From the NCBI RefSeq assembly GCF_050750585.1, contig NZ_JBOJLM010000010.1:1-64000 (forward strand): a stretch of DNA of 64,000 bases, given 5' to 3'. This stretch comes from Salinimicrobium sp050750585. Lineage in GTDB: Bacteria > Bacteroidota > Bacteroidia > Flavobacteriales > Flavobacteriaceae. This document shows, piece after piece, positions 43,692 through 52,925 of this stretch (positions within the stretch are counted from its first letter, which is position 1; each line of letters starts with the position of its first letter). The notes below the pieces were generated by a model. The model was not told where the DNA came from. It worked only from the letters and a program-made list of their open reading frames with translations, and did no database searches. A program made the position numbers and the translations under genes.

Positions 43692-44570
43692 ATGAATATT
43701 AATGTAAAACCTGAACTGGAAAAAATTGAACCTGCTTTTGGAAGTTCTATTTTGTATAGAACCTATAATAAGAACCACCAAAACAGGAAACATACTTTTT
43801 GGCATTATCATCCCGAAATAGAACTGGTTTACGTGAATAGAGGATCAGGAAAAAGACAAATTGGAAGTCACATCTCCTACTACCGTGACGGGGATCTTAT
43901 GTTAATAGGTTCAAATCTTCCTCACTGTGGCTTTACAGATGGGCTTACAGGTAACGAGAACGAAACCGTGATACAGATGAAACCCGATTTTTTGGGAAAT
44001 AGTTTTTTCGAACTCCCCGAAATGAAGAATATAAAAGCACTTTTTGAGAAGGCAAGCATGGGAATTGTCTATTATGGGGAGTCAAAAAAGGATATTGGAG
44101 AGAAAATGGAATCTCTTGAAAATAAACCTCCTTTTCAACGCCTTCTTGGACTTCTTGAAATTTTACATCTAATGGAAACTTCCACGGAATATTCTGTATT
44201 AAATGCAAAGGGTTTTCTTTTGGAAACTGAACTACAGGACAATCATAGAATCAATAATATATTCAATTTTGTAAAGGAAGAATTTCAACGCCCTATTAGT
44301 CTTGAAGAGGTAGCCGGTAAGGTGAGCATGACTGTACCGGCTTTCTGCAGGTATTTTAAGAAAATTACAGGGAAAACATTTACTCAATTTGTAAACGAGT
44401 ACCGGTTGGTGCACGCTGCCAAATTACTTCATGAGAAACAGGTAAGCATTACCGAAGTGTGTTTTGAAAGCGGATTCAATAATTTCAGCCATTTCAATAA
44501 GCAGTTCAAAAAGTTTACTGGAAAATCTCCTTCGCATTACAGAAATGAACTTAAGGTAGTTTTAACCTGA
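43692..44570 (+). CDS. AraC family transcriptional regulator
   Basis: 292 residues. The N-terminal cupin-like sensor (about 1-150) starts with a FWHYHPEIELVYVNRGSGKR metal/ligand-type beta-barrel motif. The C-terminal pair of helix-turn-helix motifs (about 190-290) ends with the AraC signature ITEVCFESGFNNFSHFNKQFKKFTGKSPSHYR. Such regulators usually control sugar uptake or stress genes. It lies between the glucan cluster and osmC and is divergent from the secreted-protein gene. The regulated target is not evident beyond a dyad at its own promoter. Confidence 0.93.
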   Translation: MNINVKPELEKIEPAFGSSILYRTYNKNHQNRKHTFWHYHPEIELVYVNRGSGKRQIGSHISYYRDGDLMLIGSNLPHCGFTDGLTGNENETVIQMKPDFLGNSFFELPEMKNIKALFEKASMGIVYYGESKKDIGEKMESLENKPPFQRLLGLLEILHLMETSTEYSVLNAKGFLLETELQDNHRINNIFNFVKEEFQRPISLEEVAGKVSMTVPAFCRYFKKITGKTFTQFVNEYRLVHAAKLLHEKQVSITEVCFESGFNNFSHFNKQFKKFTGKSPSHYRNELKVVLT

Positions 44571-44742
44571 TTGTAGCTAATTCTTTGTGAGAAAATTGTA
44601 CCTTCAAAAGTCCTGAAATAGTTATAGAAAAGAACATCACTATCATGGGCCGTTTCAACAAAGTATATGAAAGAACATAGCAGTAAACATGTTCGCTACT
44701 CCTTTGTTACAAATATGAAATCACTTAAAAACCAAACCTAGT

Positions 44743-45156
44743 ATGAAAAGAAAAGCAACAGCCGTATGGAACGGCACAATCAAAGAAGGAAAAGGAAATT
44801 TATCTACCCAAAGTCAGGTACTGCAAAAAACTCCCTATTCCTTTCACACCCGGTTTGAAGATGAAAAAGGAACAAATCCTGAAGAGCTTATTGGAGCTGC
44901 ACATGCCGGCTGTTTTACAATGCAGCTTTCGGCCAATCTTAGTAAAGAAGAATTTAATCCGGTTGAACTTGAAACAAAATGCGAGATCACCTTTGAGGAT
45001 GGAACAATTAAAAAGTCTCACCTAATTCTCACAGCCAAAGTACCAGGTATATCACAGGATAAATTTGATGAGCTGGTAAAGCACGCTAAAGAAAATTGTC
45101 CTATTTCAAAATTGCTCAATACAGAAATCACTCTGGACTCTACCCTCAACGGTTAA
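44743..45156 (+). CDS. OsmC family peroxiredoxin
   Basis: 137 residues with the paired redox cysteines of the OsmC/Ohr fold: Cys57 in GAAHAGCFTMQLS and Cys119 in ENCPISKLL. The sequence from ELIGAAHAGCFTMQ is the canonical OsmC signature. It reduces organic hydroperoxides using dihydrolipoamide or similar donors in the cytosol. OsmC rather than Ohr is favoured by the sequence after Cys57. The 172-bp upstream gap shows no clear promoter box. It converges on the amidohydrolase operon. Confidence 0.93.
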   Translation: MKRKATAVWNGTIKEGKGNLSTQSQVLQKTPYSFHTRFEDEKGTNPEELIGAAHAGCFTMQLSANLSKEEFNPVELETKCEITFEDGTIKKSHLILTAKVPGISQDKFDELVKHAKENCPISKLLNTEITLDSTLNG

Positions 45157-45165
45157 AGTAAATTA

Positions 45166-45846
45166 TTACATCAACCTGGAAAGCGCCTCAAAAATGTCAT
45201 TTTTGAAGTGCTTTTCCATTTTATTATTTTGAACAAACTTTTGATTAACCTCCAGCTCAATGCCCAAATATTGCTGCGGAAATTTTTGGCGCAGATAAGT
45301 AGTAAATCCGTCATCAATCCCCAAATAGGGATAATTGAATCTTACCCGCAAATTTTCATTCTGCTGAAGAAGACTTTCTTCAAATCTTTCACAGAATTTC
45401 ACTTCACTCTTACGGGCGGGATCAAAGAGCAGGCCAATATCAGCATTTCTTACCTCCCCATTAAGCTCTGGCGTAAAACTATGAACCGAAATATGTACAA
45501 TTTCTTTGCCTGCTGAAATAAGATCGCCAATCCTGCTTTCAATATAAGTCCGGTATGGGATATAAAAATCTTCCAGAATTTGCTCTTTTTGAGCCTCCTG
45601 AAGTTGGGCTGTAAATTCTGAAAAAAGCTGCGGATGGCCCAGCGAACGGTTAGGTTCCACCAAAAGCCTGCTTATCATATATTCCTGCCTAAAAACTGCC
45701 AAAGGCGAAAGCTCCTGGAATAGATCTAATGCTCCGGGATCATAACCCCGGTGCGTCTCCAGCACTTCCTGCGCTTCTGAAAACAGTTGTTCATATTCCT
45801 GCGGAATTTCATTTCCGGCGTGTTCACAGGTTAGTATAAGATTCAA
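45166..45846 (-). CDS. N-formylglutamate amidohydrolase-family protein
   Basis: 226 residues. The N-terminal ILTCEHAGNEIPQEY motif carries the conserved CEHAG that binds zinc in this family. IVHISVHSFTPELNGEVRNADIGLLFDP is the second motif, with its His and Asp. The classical substrate is N-formylglutamate in histidine breakdown, but no hut gene is nearby. It follows a GCS2-type ligase and a RimK-like ATP-grasp gene (42-bp gap), which points to hydrolysis of an amide made by them. Close to its end the coding DNA contains a perfect 19-bp palindrome (45188-45206). Confidence 0.88.
   Translation of the reverse strand: MNLILTCEHAGNEIPQEYEQLFSEAQEVLETHRGYDPGALDLFQELSPLAVFRQEYMISRLLVEPNRSLGHPQLFSEFTAQLQEAQKEQILEDFYIPYRTYIESRIGDLISAGKEIVHISVHSFTPELNGEVRNADIGLLFDPARKSEVKFCERFEESLLQQNENLRVRFNYPYLGIDDGFTTYLRQKFPQQYLGIELEVNQKFVQNNKMEKHFKNDIFEALSRLM
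45188..45206. repeat. Dispersed palindrome inside the amidohydrolase C-terminus
   Basis: TCAAAAATGTCATTTTTGA is within the coding sequence, reading F-K-N-D-I-F-E on the minus strand. It lies 20 bp before the stop codon and matches the intergenic family exactly except at the centre base. Confidence 0.85.
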
Positions 45847-45888
45847 AGCTTAATTTTAGTGGTTAATTTCAGAATAAATTACTGGTAG

Positions 45889-47109
45889 TTACACCTCGAA
45901 GAACCTGTTTTCCTGAAGACAATTCCCCAATTCCTCATAAACTTTTGTGATCTCTGCTTTAGATGGGTTCTCACCCAAAGTTTTAAGAATCCTGGTTGAA
46001 AGGCTTCCGTTCTTCAGCAAGAATTCGATGCTATTTTGGTGCTTTTCAGAAATATTTTCCTTCACAAGTGAATAAATTCTACTCCATAGATCTTTGACAG
46101 AACTTTCGGGCTGCAAATCAAAAATATCAGCAAATGCGGCATTTTGAATGATAGTTGCTTCAGCATCTACGATCACATCATTAAAGATTTCAAAAAGGGC
46201 ATTTTCATGCCACTTTTTTTGATCTTCCAGAGACACCAGTTCTTCACTAACCAGCAACTTAAGGGCTTCAATGATGAGTACTGCTATGGCAACATCAGCT
46301 TTTGGGCATTCCTGCAGGTCTATCACTCTTATTTCGATAGCACCACGATCAAAGCGGGCAATAGCTCCCCTTGAATTCAGAAAATGATGATCGAGAATAT
46401 TCTCAGTATCATGCGGTTTTATTGCCTTATTGATAGGTTCAAAAATTCCGCTGTAATAATCCTTTTTTGAAAAGATTTGTTCGGGAATGACTTTGCCGGT
46501 CATCTCCGGAATTTCTTTTTGATTGGTTTTATATACATGCATACGGGCATCTTTAAAGCCGGTAAGTTTTCCCTCAAAAATTGGCGAACTGGCACTTAAT
46601 CCAGGAATTACTGGTAGCAGGATCCTTACCGCAGCATGTAACTTCTCAAATTCTGCATCTCCCAAAAATGGCAGATTTATATGCATACTTTGAACATTGC
46701 TCCAGCCATGCCCCCTACAGTCAAAAATGCGATTGTAGAGTGCGTATATTTTGCTGTAGTTGTGCTGCCACAACTGCATTTCTGTTTCGGGATCCATGAG
46801 AGGATGAGCCGCTGTGGGTAACAGTTTAGCATTAAATTCCTTGAGCAAATCGTTGATTTCGCCAACATTTTCAGCAAAAAGATCATTCAGGGTATCAAGA
46901 TTGGCGGTAGGCCCATTGGTTTTTAATTCCACTACATGTGCTACAAGCTCATTGCTCCATTCTATCTTACCATTTTCTACATCCGAAGATAAAGTACCAT
47001 TCTTTTTGGTCAATAATTTATCTACAACCGGCTTCACTTTCATTGTGGCAACGTCTACCAACATGTACTCCAGTTCTATCCCGTAAACTTCAAAAAGCTG
47101 ATAACTCAT
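45889..47109 (-). CDS. GCS2-type glutamate-cysteine ligase family protein
   Basis: 406 residues. The glutamine-synthetase-like fold of GCS2 is shown by YGIELEYMLVD (metal-binding Glu residues), HINLPFLGDAEFEKLHAAVRILLPVIPGL and RGAIEIRVIDLQECP. GCS2 proteins condense an amino acid with glutamate or a similar acid using ATP. The start codon overlaps the RimK-like gene stop as ATGA. No gshB-type enzyme is here, so true glutathione synthesis is unlikely. A role in a peptide or amide made with the neighbouring ATP-grasp enzyme is inferred. Confidence 0.85.
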   Translation of the reverse strand: MSYQLFEVYGIELEYMLVDVATMKVKPVVDKLLTKKNGTLSSDVENGKIEWSNELVAHVVELKTNGPTANLDTLNDLFAENVGEINDLLKEFNAKLLPTAAHPLMDPETEMQLWQHNYSKIYALYNRIFDCRGHGWSNVQSMHINLPFLGDAEFEKLHAAVRILLPVIPGLSASSPIFEGKLTGFKDARMHVYKTNQKEIPEMTGKVIPEQIFSKKDYYSGIFEPINKAIKPHDTENILDHHFLNSRGAIARFDRGAIEIRVIDLQECPKADVAIAVLIIEALKLLVSEELVSLEDQKKWHENALFEIFNDVIVDAEATIIQNAAFADIFDLQPESSVKDLWSRIYSLVKENISEKHQNSIEFLLKNGSLSTRILKTLGENPSKAEITKVYEELGNCLQENRFFEV

Positions 47110-48563
47110 TCCGATTTCTTTTCAAGGCGGTTCTTAAGAGCAGTAATAATTTCAGTATAAATTTTATCACCGTAGAAACGATCTTCTACCCCAAAATCTA
47201 TATTTGGATTGTCATTGATTTCTATGACCAGAGGTTTTCCATTTACTTCCTTTACATCAATACCGTAGAGGCCTTTTCCCATAAGCCTGGCCGAACGAAG
47301 AGCTACATCCATGATCTTTTTTGGAACTTCATCAATAGACATTACGTCTGCATTACCTTCCTGGTCATCTTTTTTGCTGGCATTCCAGTTGTAGATTTGC
47401 CAGTGGCCTTTGGCCATATAGTAACGGCAGGCAAAGAGCGGTTTATCATCAAGAATACCTATTCTCCAGTCATAATCTGAAGGTGTATATTCCTGTGCTA
47501 TTACAAGTTCAGATTTTTTAAGCATCTCCCCCACCAGTTTTTCGTATTCTTCGGCAGTAGCAGCTTTTTTCACCCCAAAAGAAAAGGTAGAATCAGGGGA
47601 TTTCAAAACCAGCGGAAGTCCGGTCTTCTCAATAACGTTATTGCGGTTGTCTTTGTGAACAATGATAGTTTTAGGAGTGGGAATACCTGAATTCTCAAGG
47701 GCTTCGGCCATAAAAACTTTATTACAGCACTTAAGGATAGCATCGGGATAATCAACGATGGCTATATCTTCCTGTTGGGCTTTGCGGGCAAAAGCATAGG
47801 CTTCATTGTTCACCTCTGTACTTTGCCTGATAAAAAGGGCGTCAAAAGACGACAGCCTTGAAAGATCTTTTGGAGAGACAAACTCTACATAAAAGTTCAT
47901 TTTTTCGGCAATCTCTACAAATTTCTTTAGAGCTTTAGGATTACTTGGCGGCGCAGGATCGTGATCTTGCACAAGGATTGCCAGGTCGTACTCAAAAGTT
48001 TCATTTTTAGGGGTATCATAACGCTTCTTTGCAAAATACTGTATGGCAAACTGCCTCATAGCATCCCGGTGTTCATTTGGGATCTCTACTTCAGATAAAG
48101 CTTTAATAGATTTGATATTCCACCTGTTGGTGTAAGAGAACTTTACTCTCAAAAATGGTATTTGAAAGTGCCGGTGAAACATAGCACTCAGTTCCCTGTA
48201 TTTTTGAGCAACATTCTGCCCAAAATAAATACTAAGCGTAAACTCGGCTGACTTAATTCCCTTTAAACTTTTTTGAATAAGATCATCAAATTCATCTGAG
48301 ACGATCTTAACAAGCTTTGGTTCCCGTAAATCTACCAGGTTCATCACAGTAGGAATTGCGAGATGCCCACGAGCCTCAGCTAAAAGTGAAACATAATACC
48401 CTTTACTTTGGTAAGAATAATCCTTACATAAATTAAAAATACGTGCTTTTTTAAGACGGGCATATTCAGGATTTGTAAGATAGTCCCTGGCCGAAATCAC
48501 CTCCATATTCTCAAGTGCAAGGTTCCAGTTTTCGGGATTATTTACAACTAAAAATTTCTTCAT
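47106..48563 (-). CDS. RimK-like ATP-grasp ligase with N-terminal RLAN-type domain
   Basis: 485 residues. The C-terminal ATP-grasp domain (about 255-470) shows PLVLKSPDSTFSFGVKK for ATP binding and VIEINDNPNIDFGVED for Mg. The N-terminal half (about 1-160) matches the RLAN extension found in a distinct RimK group. RimK enzymes attach glutamate or make peptide bonds using ATP. This group is described in amidoligase surveys together with GCS2 and formylglutamate amidohydrolase genes, exactly as here. The product is unknown. It is first in its operon, with a -7 box upstream. Confidence 0.87.
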   Translation of the reverse strand: MKKFLVVNNPENWNLALENMEVISARDYLTNPEYARLKKARIFNLCKDYSYQSKGYYVSLLAEARGHLAIPTVMNLVDLREPKLVKIVSDEFDDLIQKSLKGIKSAEFTLSIYFGQNVAQKYRELSAMFHRHFQIPFLRVKFSYTNRWNIKSIKALSEVEIPNEHRDAMRQFAIQYFAKKRYDTPKNETFEYDLAILVQDHDPAPPSNPKALKKFVEIAEKMNFYVEFVSPKDLSRLSSFDALFIRQSTEVNNEAYAFARKAQQEDIAIVDYPDAILKCCNKVFMAEALENSGIPTPKTIIVHKDNRNNVIEKTGLPLVLKSPDSTFSFGVKKAATAEEYEKLVGEMLKKSELVIAQEYTPSDYDWRIGILDDKPLFACRYYMAKGHWQIYNWNASKKDDQEGNADVMSIDEVPKKIMDVALRSARLMGKGLYGIDVKEVNGKPLVIEINDNPNIDFGVEDRFYGDKIYTEIITALKNRLEKKSE

Positions 48564-48582
48564 TAAATGGTTTAAATATATT

Positions 48583-48590
48583 CAAAGGTA
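48583..48590 (-). promoter_or_regulatory. -7 element of the RimK-GCS2-amidohydrolase operon
   Basis: TACCTTTG on the minus strand matches TAnnTTTG 20 bp upstream of the start. A TTG at the usual spacing is not evident. Confidence 0.5.
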
Positions 48591-48804
48591 TATCAAAATT
48601 CTTCTGAAAATTCGGTGCCGGAATTTTTTTTCAAAAAGCTTAACTAAAAGTAAAACTTCCTTTTTGAAGACCTTTAAAATAATGGTTTATAATTTGTTAA
48701 CCTAATATTTTTATCCGACAAACATTTTGCGGCAGATTGCATTGAGGGTTTGAAAAAACTGAAGGTTTGAAAGAGTTCAATGCCTAAAAAGAGCTATATG
48801 AACC

Positions 48805-48917
48805 AGTAAATTTCTCCGGGGCAAGCCCACGGAGCATTTTAGTGGAACACGTTTTCAAACTTTACAACATTTACTAACGAGGCAAGCCTCGGGGTATTTA
48901 CCCCCCTATGAATAAAA
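48805..48917 (-). repeat. 113-bp palindromic element, copy B
   Basis: Reverse complement of 679-791 with one mismatch. It lies in the 409-bp gap between the RimK-like gene and fhs. The rest of that gap holds the RimK promoter, A/T-rich DNA and the fhs terminator, which directly abuts the element. Internal hairpins are as in copy A. Confidence 0.9.
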
Positions 48918-48942
48918 AACCTCCCGGCAAGGCCGGAAGGTT
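48918..48942 (-). terminator. Intrinsic terminator of fhs
   Basis: AACCT-C-CCGGC (48918-48928) pairs with GCCGG-A-AGGTT (48932-48942) with one mismatch and a 3-nt loop. TTTTTTATTC follows on the minus strand. It starts exactly where the 113-bp element ends. Confidence 0.8.
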
Positions 48943-48972
48943 CTTATTCAATGGAAGCAAACAGATCTTGCT

Positions 48973-50658
48973 CTATATTAGCCCCGAAATATTTCCTTCC
49001 AAATCTATATTTATATTCTCTGATGCAGGGTGTGCCGGTAATCCGGGCATACGCATCATATCTCCTGTAATAGGGATCAAAAATCCTGCACCGGCGGCGA
49101 TCTCAATCTCCCGAACTGTTAGCGTAAAACCTGTTGGTCTTCCTATAAGCAAAGGATTGTCTGACAATGATTTTTGGGTTTTAGCAATGCAAACGGGTAA
49201 ATGATCTAATTCAAGATTGGAAATAGTTTTTAGATCCCGTCTTGCTTTTGCAGCGTATTCAACCCTATCGGCCCCATATATTTTTTTTGCAATGGTCTCT
49301 ATTTTATTCATAACCGTATCTTCCCAATCATAAAGTGGTGTAAAGTTAGAGCGGCCTTCTTCAATCGCTTCTACCACCTTTTTTGCCAGATCAAGAGCGC
49401 CTTCCCCTCCTTTCGCCCAGCCATCAGAAACTGCAACTTTTATATTCAGTTTTTTAGCCAAGTCTATGATCACCTGTATCTCTTCATCACTGTCACTGTA
49501 GAATTTATTTATGGCTATTACAGGAGTGATATTAAAGAGACGGGCATTTTCCAGATGTTTCTCTAAATTGGGTAATCCTTTTTCTAAAGCCTCTACATTT
49601 GGAATAGTGAGAGAAGAAAGAGGTACCCCACCATGATATTTTAAAGCTCGTATTGTCGCGGTCATTACCACAACTTTGGGAGTAAGATCGGCGCTTTGAC
49701 ATTTAATATCCAGAAATTTTTCTGCACCAAGATCAAATCCAAATCCGGCTTCGGTGACTGTATAGTCAGAAAGACTCATCCCCATGCGGGTGGCGATCAC
49801 AGAATTAGTTCCCTGAGCTATGTTGGCGAATGGGCCAAGGTGAATTATGGCAGGGTTCCCTTCTATAGTTTGTACCAGGTTGGGTTTTAGTGCATCTTTT
49901 AAAAGTGTAGCCATGGCACCTTCAGCATTGAGATCGCGGGCGTAGATGGCCTTTTTATCAAAGGTATAGCCAATAAATATGTTTCCCAAACGGCCTTTTA
50001 GGTCCTCCAGGTTTTCAGCAAGGCACATAATGGCCATAATCTCTGAAGCCGCAGTAATATCAAACCCGCTTTCTCTCGGAATTCCTGAACCTGTTCCGCC
50101 AAGTCCTATAACAATATTCCGCAGGGCACGGTCATTAACATCCATCACCCGTTTTAGGGAAACCGTCCGCGGATCAATTCCTAAATTATTTGTTTTTGAT
50201 TGAATATTGTTATCTACAAGAGCTGCCAAAAGATTGTGAGCTTTTTCAATAGCCGAAAAATCTCCGGTAAAGTGAAGGTTGATGTCCTCCATGGGCAAGA
50301 CCTGTGAATATCCTCCTCCGGTAGCGCCTCCTTTTAATCCAAACACCGGGCCTAATGAAGGTTCTCTCAGTACTACAGTGGTTTTCTTACCAATCCTATT
50401 CATAGCTTCTGAAAGACCTATAGAGACGGTAGTTTTTCCTTCCCCTGCCGGAGTTGGTGAAATAGCCGAAACAAGAATTAGATTGCCTTCTTTTATTTTG
50501 TCATAATCAATATTGTGAAGCGGTATCTTAGCCTTGTATTTCCCGTACATCTCAATATCATCTGGATCAAGACCAAGTTTCTGAGCTATTTCTGTAATGG
50601 GAGATAATTGAATTTTATGAGCGATATCCAAATCGGTGAGTGGAGAAGTTGTCATCAT
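48973..50658 (-). CDS. fhs: Formate-tetrahydrofolate ligase
   Basis: 561 residues, the normal length. It shows the P-loop TPAGEGKTTVSIGLSEAM, LREPSLGPVFGLKGGATGGGYSQV and the conserved ITPVIAINKFYSD region. It makes 10-formyl-tetrahydrofolate from formate, tetrahydrofolate and ATP for one-carbon metabolism. Two Met codons begin the reading frame; the longer start is kept because the conserved TDLDIAHKI stretch follows either. It is monocistronic, with a -7 box upstream and its own terminator. Confidence 0.97.
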   Translation of the reverse strand: MMTTSPLTDLDIAHKIQLSPITEIAQKLGLDPDDIEMYGKYKAKIPLHNIDYDKIKEGNLILVSAISPTPAGEGKTTVSIGLSEAMNRIGKKTTVVLREPSLGPVFGLKGGATGGGYSQVLPMEDINLHFTGDFSAIEKAHNLLAALVDNNIQSKTNNLGIDPRTVSLKRVMDVNDRALRNIVIGLGGTGSGIPRESGFDITAASEIMAIMCLAENLEDLKGRLGNIFIGYTFDKKAIYARDLNAEGAMATLLKDALKPNLVQTIEGNPAIIHLGPFANIAQGTNSVIATRMGMSLSDYTVTEAGFGFDLGAEKFLDIKCQSADLTPKVVVMTATIRALKYHGGVPLSSLTIPNVEALEKGLPNLEKHLENARLFNITPVIAINKFYSDSDEEIQVIIDLAKKLNIKVAVSDGWAKGGEGALDLAKKVVEAIEEGRSNFTPLYDWEDTVMNKIETIAKKIYGADRVEYAAKARRDLKTISNLELDHLPVCIAKTQKSLSDNPLLIGRPTGFTLTVREIEIAAGAGFLIPITGDMMRMPGLPAHPASENINIDLEGNISGLI

Positions 50659-50685
50659 ATTCCTTCAGGCTTTAGATTTACAGGT

Positions 50686-50693
50686 CAAAAATA
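50686..50693 (-). promoter_or_regulatory. -7 element of fhs
   Basis: TATTTTTG on the minus strand matches TAnnTTTG 28 bp upstream of the fhs start. No TTG at the normal distance. Confidence 0.45.
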
Positions 50694-50763
50694 TGATGAA
50701 ACTATTGCTCTAATAATGATCACTATCAGGTTTTCGTACTTTTTTCAAACGTTTTCGTCAACT

Positions 50764-52734
50764 TCAGGTGACTGCTTTATAAAAAGAGTCAATATGCTCC
50801 TGATCCCCACTCACAAATACAAGGTCTTCTCTTAGTAATTTGACGTTGGGAAATACTGTTTTTATCATTTGCCCTTTTCGGGAAACCGCGAGGATATTGA
50901 CCCCATAGTTCTTTCTAACATCAACTTCTTCAATAGTCTTTCCTACTACAGCACCACTATCAGCCATCACTCTCACGCAGCTTATCTTGAAATCGGGAAT
51001 AGTTGAAGATTTAAATGTCTGCAGTCGTTTATGGGACTGGAAGACCTGGTAATTATCTGCTCTAACCGAATCTATTAAATTTTCCAATTCATCGAGGGGT
51101 ACAAGAAAATTGGTTAAAACCCGTGAAAAGATTTCAATTGAAGTTTCAAACTCTTCGGGAATTACTTCATCGGCACCCAGCCCAAGTAGGGTCTCTATCT
51201 CTTTCACATACCTGGTTCTTACTACTATATGCACAGAAGGAGAAATATGCCTGATATTGGAAACAATGGCTTTTGTAGCGCGAGGATCAGAAATAGCAAT
51301 AACCACAATACGCGCTTTATTTACATGAACAGCTTCAAGCATGTGCTCCTGCACTGCATCTCCATAAATTATGGGTTCTCCCCTGGCCTTTTGCTGTCTA
51401 ACGATCTGCGGATTAAGTTCCAGAATCATATAAGGGATATCGGCATATTTAGCTGCTTTTGCAAGGTTAGCGCCATTGATCCCATACCCTATAATAAGCA
51501 GGTGATCTTCGGGCTCTTGAGCATCCTGTCGGGAAAGTGAAACTGTCCGATGAGAACCCGGTGCTATTTTTCTCAAAATAAAATTCGTGGCCCTTCCCGA
51601 AAAAAGGAAAACAAAAGGCGTGAGGAGCATGGTGAACACCGAAACCGAAAGAAAATACTGGTTCATTTCCTCCAAAAGTAGCCCACTTTCTATACCAATA
51701 CGGGAAAGGATAAAGGCAAATTCCCCCACCTGGAACAATGCCATTCCTGTCAACAATACAGTTCTTATAGGATATTTAAGGGCTGCTGCGGTAAGGGAAA
51801 CCACTCCTCCTTTTAATATAAATACCACCACGACCATAAGCATGATCACCGCTGCATTTTTCATAAAGAAGTCCAGGTCTAGCAGCATCCCGATTGAGAT
51901 AAAGAAAAAACTGATGAACAGCTCCCTAAAGGGAAGAATGGTACTTGTAGCCTGGTGACTATAGTCTGACTCCGAGATAATAAGACCTGCCAGGAAAGCT
52001 CCAAATGCAAGAGAGAGTCCTGCAGATGCAGTGATAAAAGCCACTGTAAAACAAAGCGCGATGGTAGCCAGTAAAAACAATTCCTTACTTTTTGTCTGGG
52101 CAATAAGGTACATGGCCCGCGGCACCAAATATTTTGCTCCAACATAGGTCAAAGCTAATACCAGGGCACTTTTAAGAACAAGAAGAAGCACTTCATTGTA
52201 AAGATCACCTGTAGTTCCGGCCATCATGGGAGTGATCAACATCATTGGCACCACAATCAAATCCTGAAATATTAAGATTCCAAGAGCCATACGTCCATGA
52301 GGCGCAGTGATCTCATTGCGATCATACAAGATCTTTAGCACAATTGCTGTGCTGGAAAGTGAAAACAGGAAGCCCATGAATACGGCCTCGTTCCAGGAAA
52401 AGCCGAGTACAGAAAATATAAATGCAGTTACGATAATACTCAATCCCACCTGCAGCAAACCACCTAAAAAGACAGTTCTTTTCATGGACGCAAGCTGCTT
52501 GATTGAAAGTTCCATTCCAATAACAAACATCAACAGGATCACCCCAATTTCGGAAAGGATCTCTATTTGCTCAGGGTTTTCAATAAGTCCGAAGCCAAAG
52601 GGGCCAATAATAATCCCTGTAACTAAAAATCCTAACACCGATGGTAACCTTAATCGCTGTAGTAAAAGCACAACAACTACAGAGAAACCAAGTAGTACCA
52701 CAATGTCCTGGAGTAATGGAAAATGCATGTTCAA
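50764..52734 (-). CDS. KefB/KefC-type monovalent cation:proton antiporter with TrkA domains
   Basis: 656 residues. About 12 hydrophobic helices (residues 5-385) form a CPA2 antiporter core with VLGFLVTGIIIGPFGFGL near the N-terminus and SLAFGAFLAGLIISESDY in the middle. A TrkA-N/RCK nucleotide-binding domain follows (about 410-530, LLIIGYGINGANLAKAAKY) and then a TrkA-C domain (about 560-655). It probably exchanges K+ or Na+ for protons, gated by nucleotide or metabolite. Which ion is used cannot be told. Monocistronic, divergent from the M50-like gene; the 191-bp gap shows no clear promoter. Confidence 0.93.
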   Translation of the reverse strand: MNMHFPLLQDIVVLLGFSVVVVLLLQRLRLPSVLGFLVTGIIIGPFGFGLIENPEQIEILSEIGVILLMFVIGMELSIKQLASMKRTVFLGGLLQVGLSIIVTAFIFSVLGFSWNEAVFMGFLFSLSSTAIVLKILYDRNEITAPHGRMALGILIFQDLIVVPMMLITPMMAGTTGDLYNEVLLLVLKSALVLALTYVGAKYLVPRAMYLIAQTKSKELFLLATIALCFTVAFITASAGLSLAFGAFLAGLIISESDYSHQATSTILPFRELFISFFFISIGMLLDLDFFMKNAAVIMLMVVVVFILKGGVVSLTAAALKYPIRTVLLTGMALFQVGEFAFILSRIGIESGLLLEEMNQYFLSVSVFTMLLTPFVFLFSGRATNFILRKIAPGSHRTVSLSRQDAQEPEDHLLIIGYGINGANLAKAAKYADIPYMILELNPQIVRQQKARGEPIIYGDAVQEHMLEAVHVNKARIVVIAISDPRATKAIVSNIRHISPSVHIVVRTRYVKEIETLLGLGADEVIPEEFETSIEIFSRVLTNFLVPLDELENLIDSVRADNYQVFQSHKRLQTFKSSTIPDFKISCVRVMADSGAVVGKTIEEVDVRKNYGVNILAVSRKGQMIKTVFPNVKLLREDLVFVSGDQEHIDSFYKAVT

Positions 52735-52925
52735 TCAAATTTTGTAATGCCTAATTTATTGAATTCTGCCCTAACAAAGGGGATTTATCGGGGATGAATA
52801 AGAGATAAATAAAGTTTTAAAAAACCATGATGGCAAGTATAATCCTGTGCTTCAGGAATTTTGTATAGGATTTAAGAATCTACGGTTTCAAATTTTATAA
52901 ATTATGATCTCCAAAAAATCTTTAG

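Noticed and set aside
46938..47480. Plus-strand frame of 180 codons
   Set aside because: It is antisense to the GCS2 and RimK-like genes, which are clearly conserved.
679..48917. A 48-kb composite transposon bounded by the inverted 113-bp elements
   Set aside because: The interior is mostly core housekeeping genes and holds no transposase, so two separate insertions of a small element are more likely.
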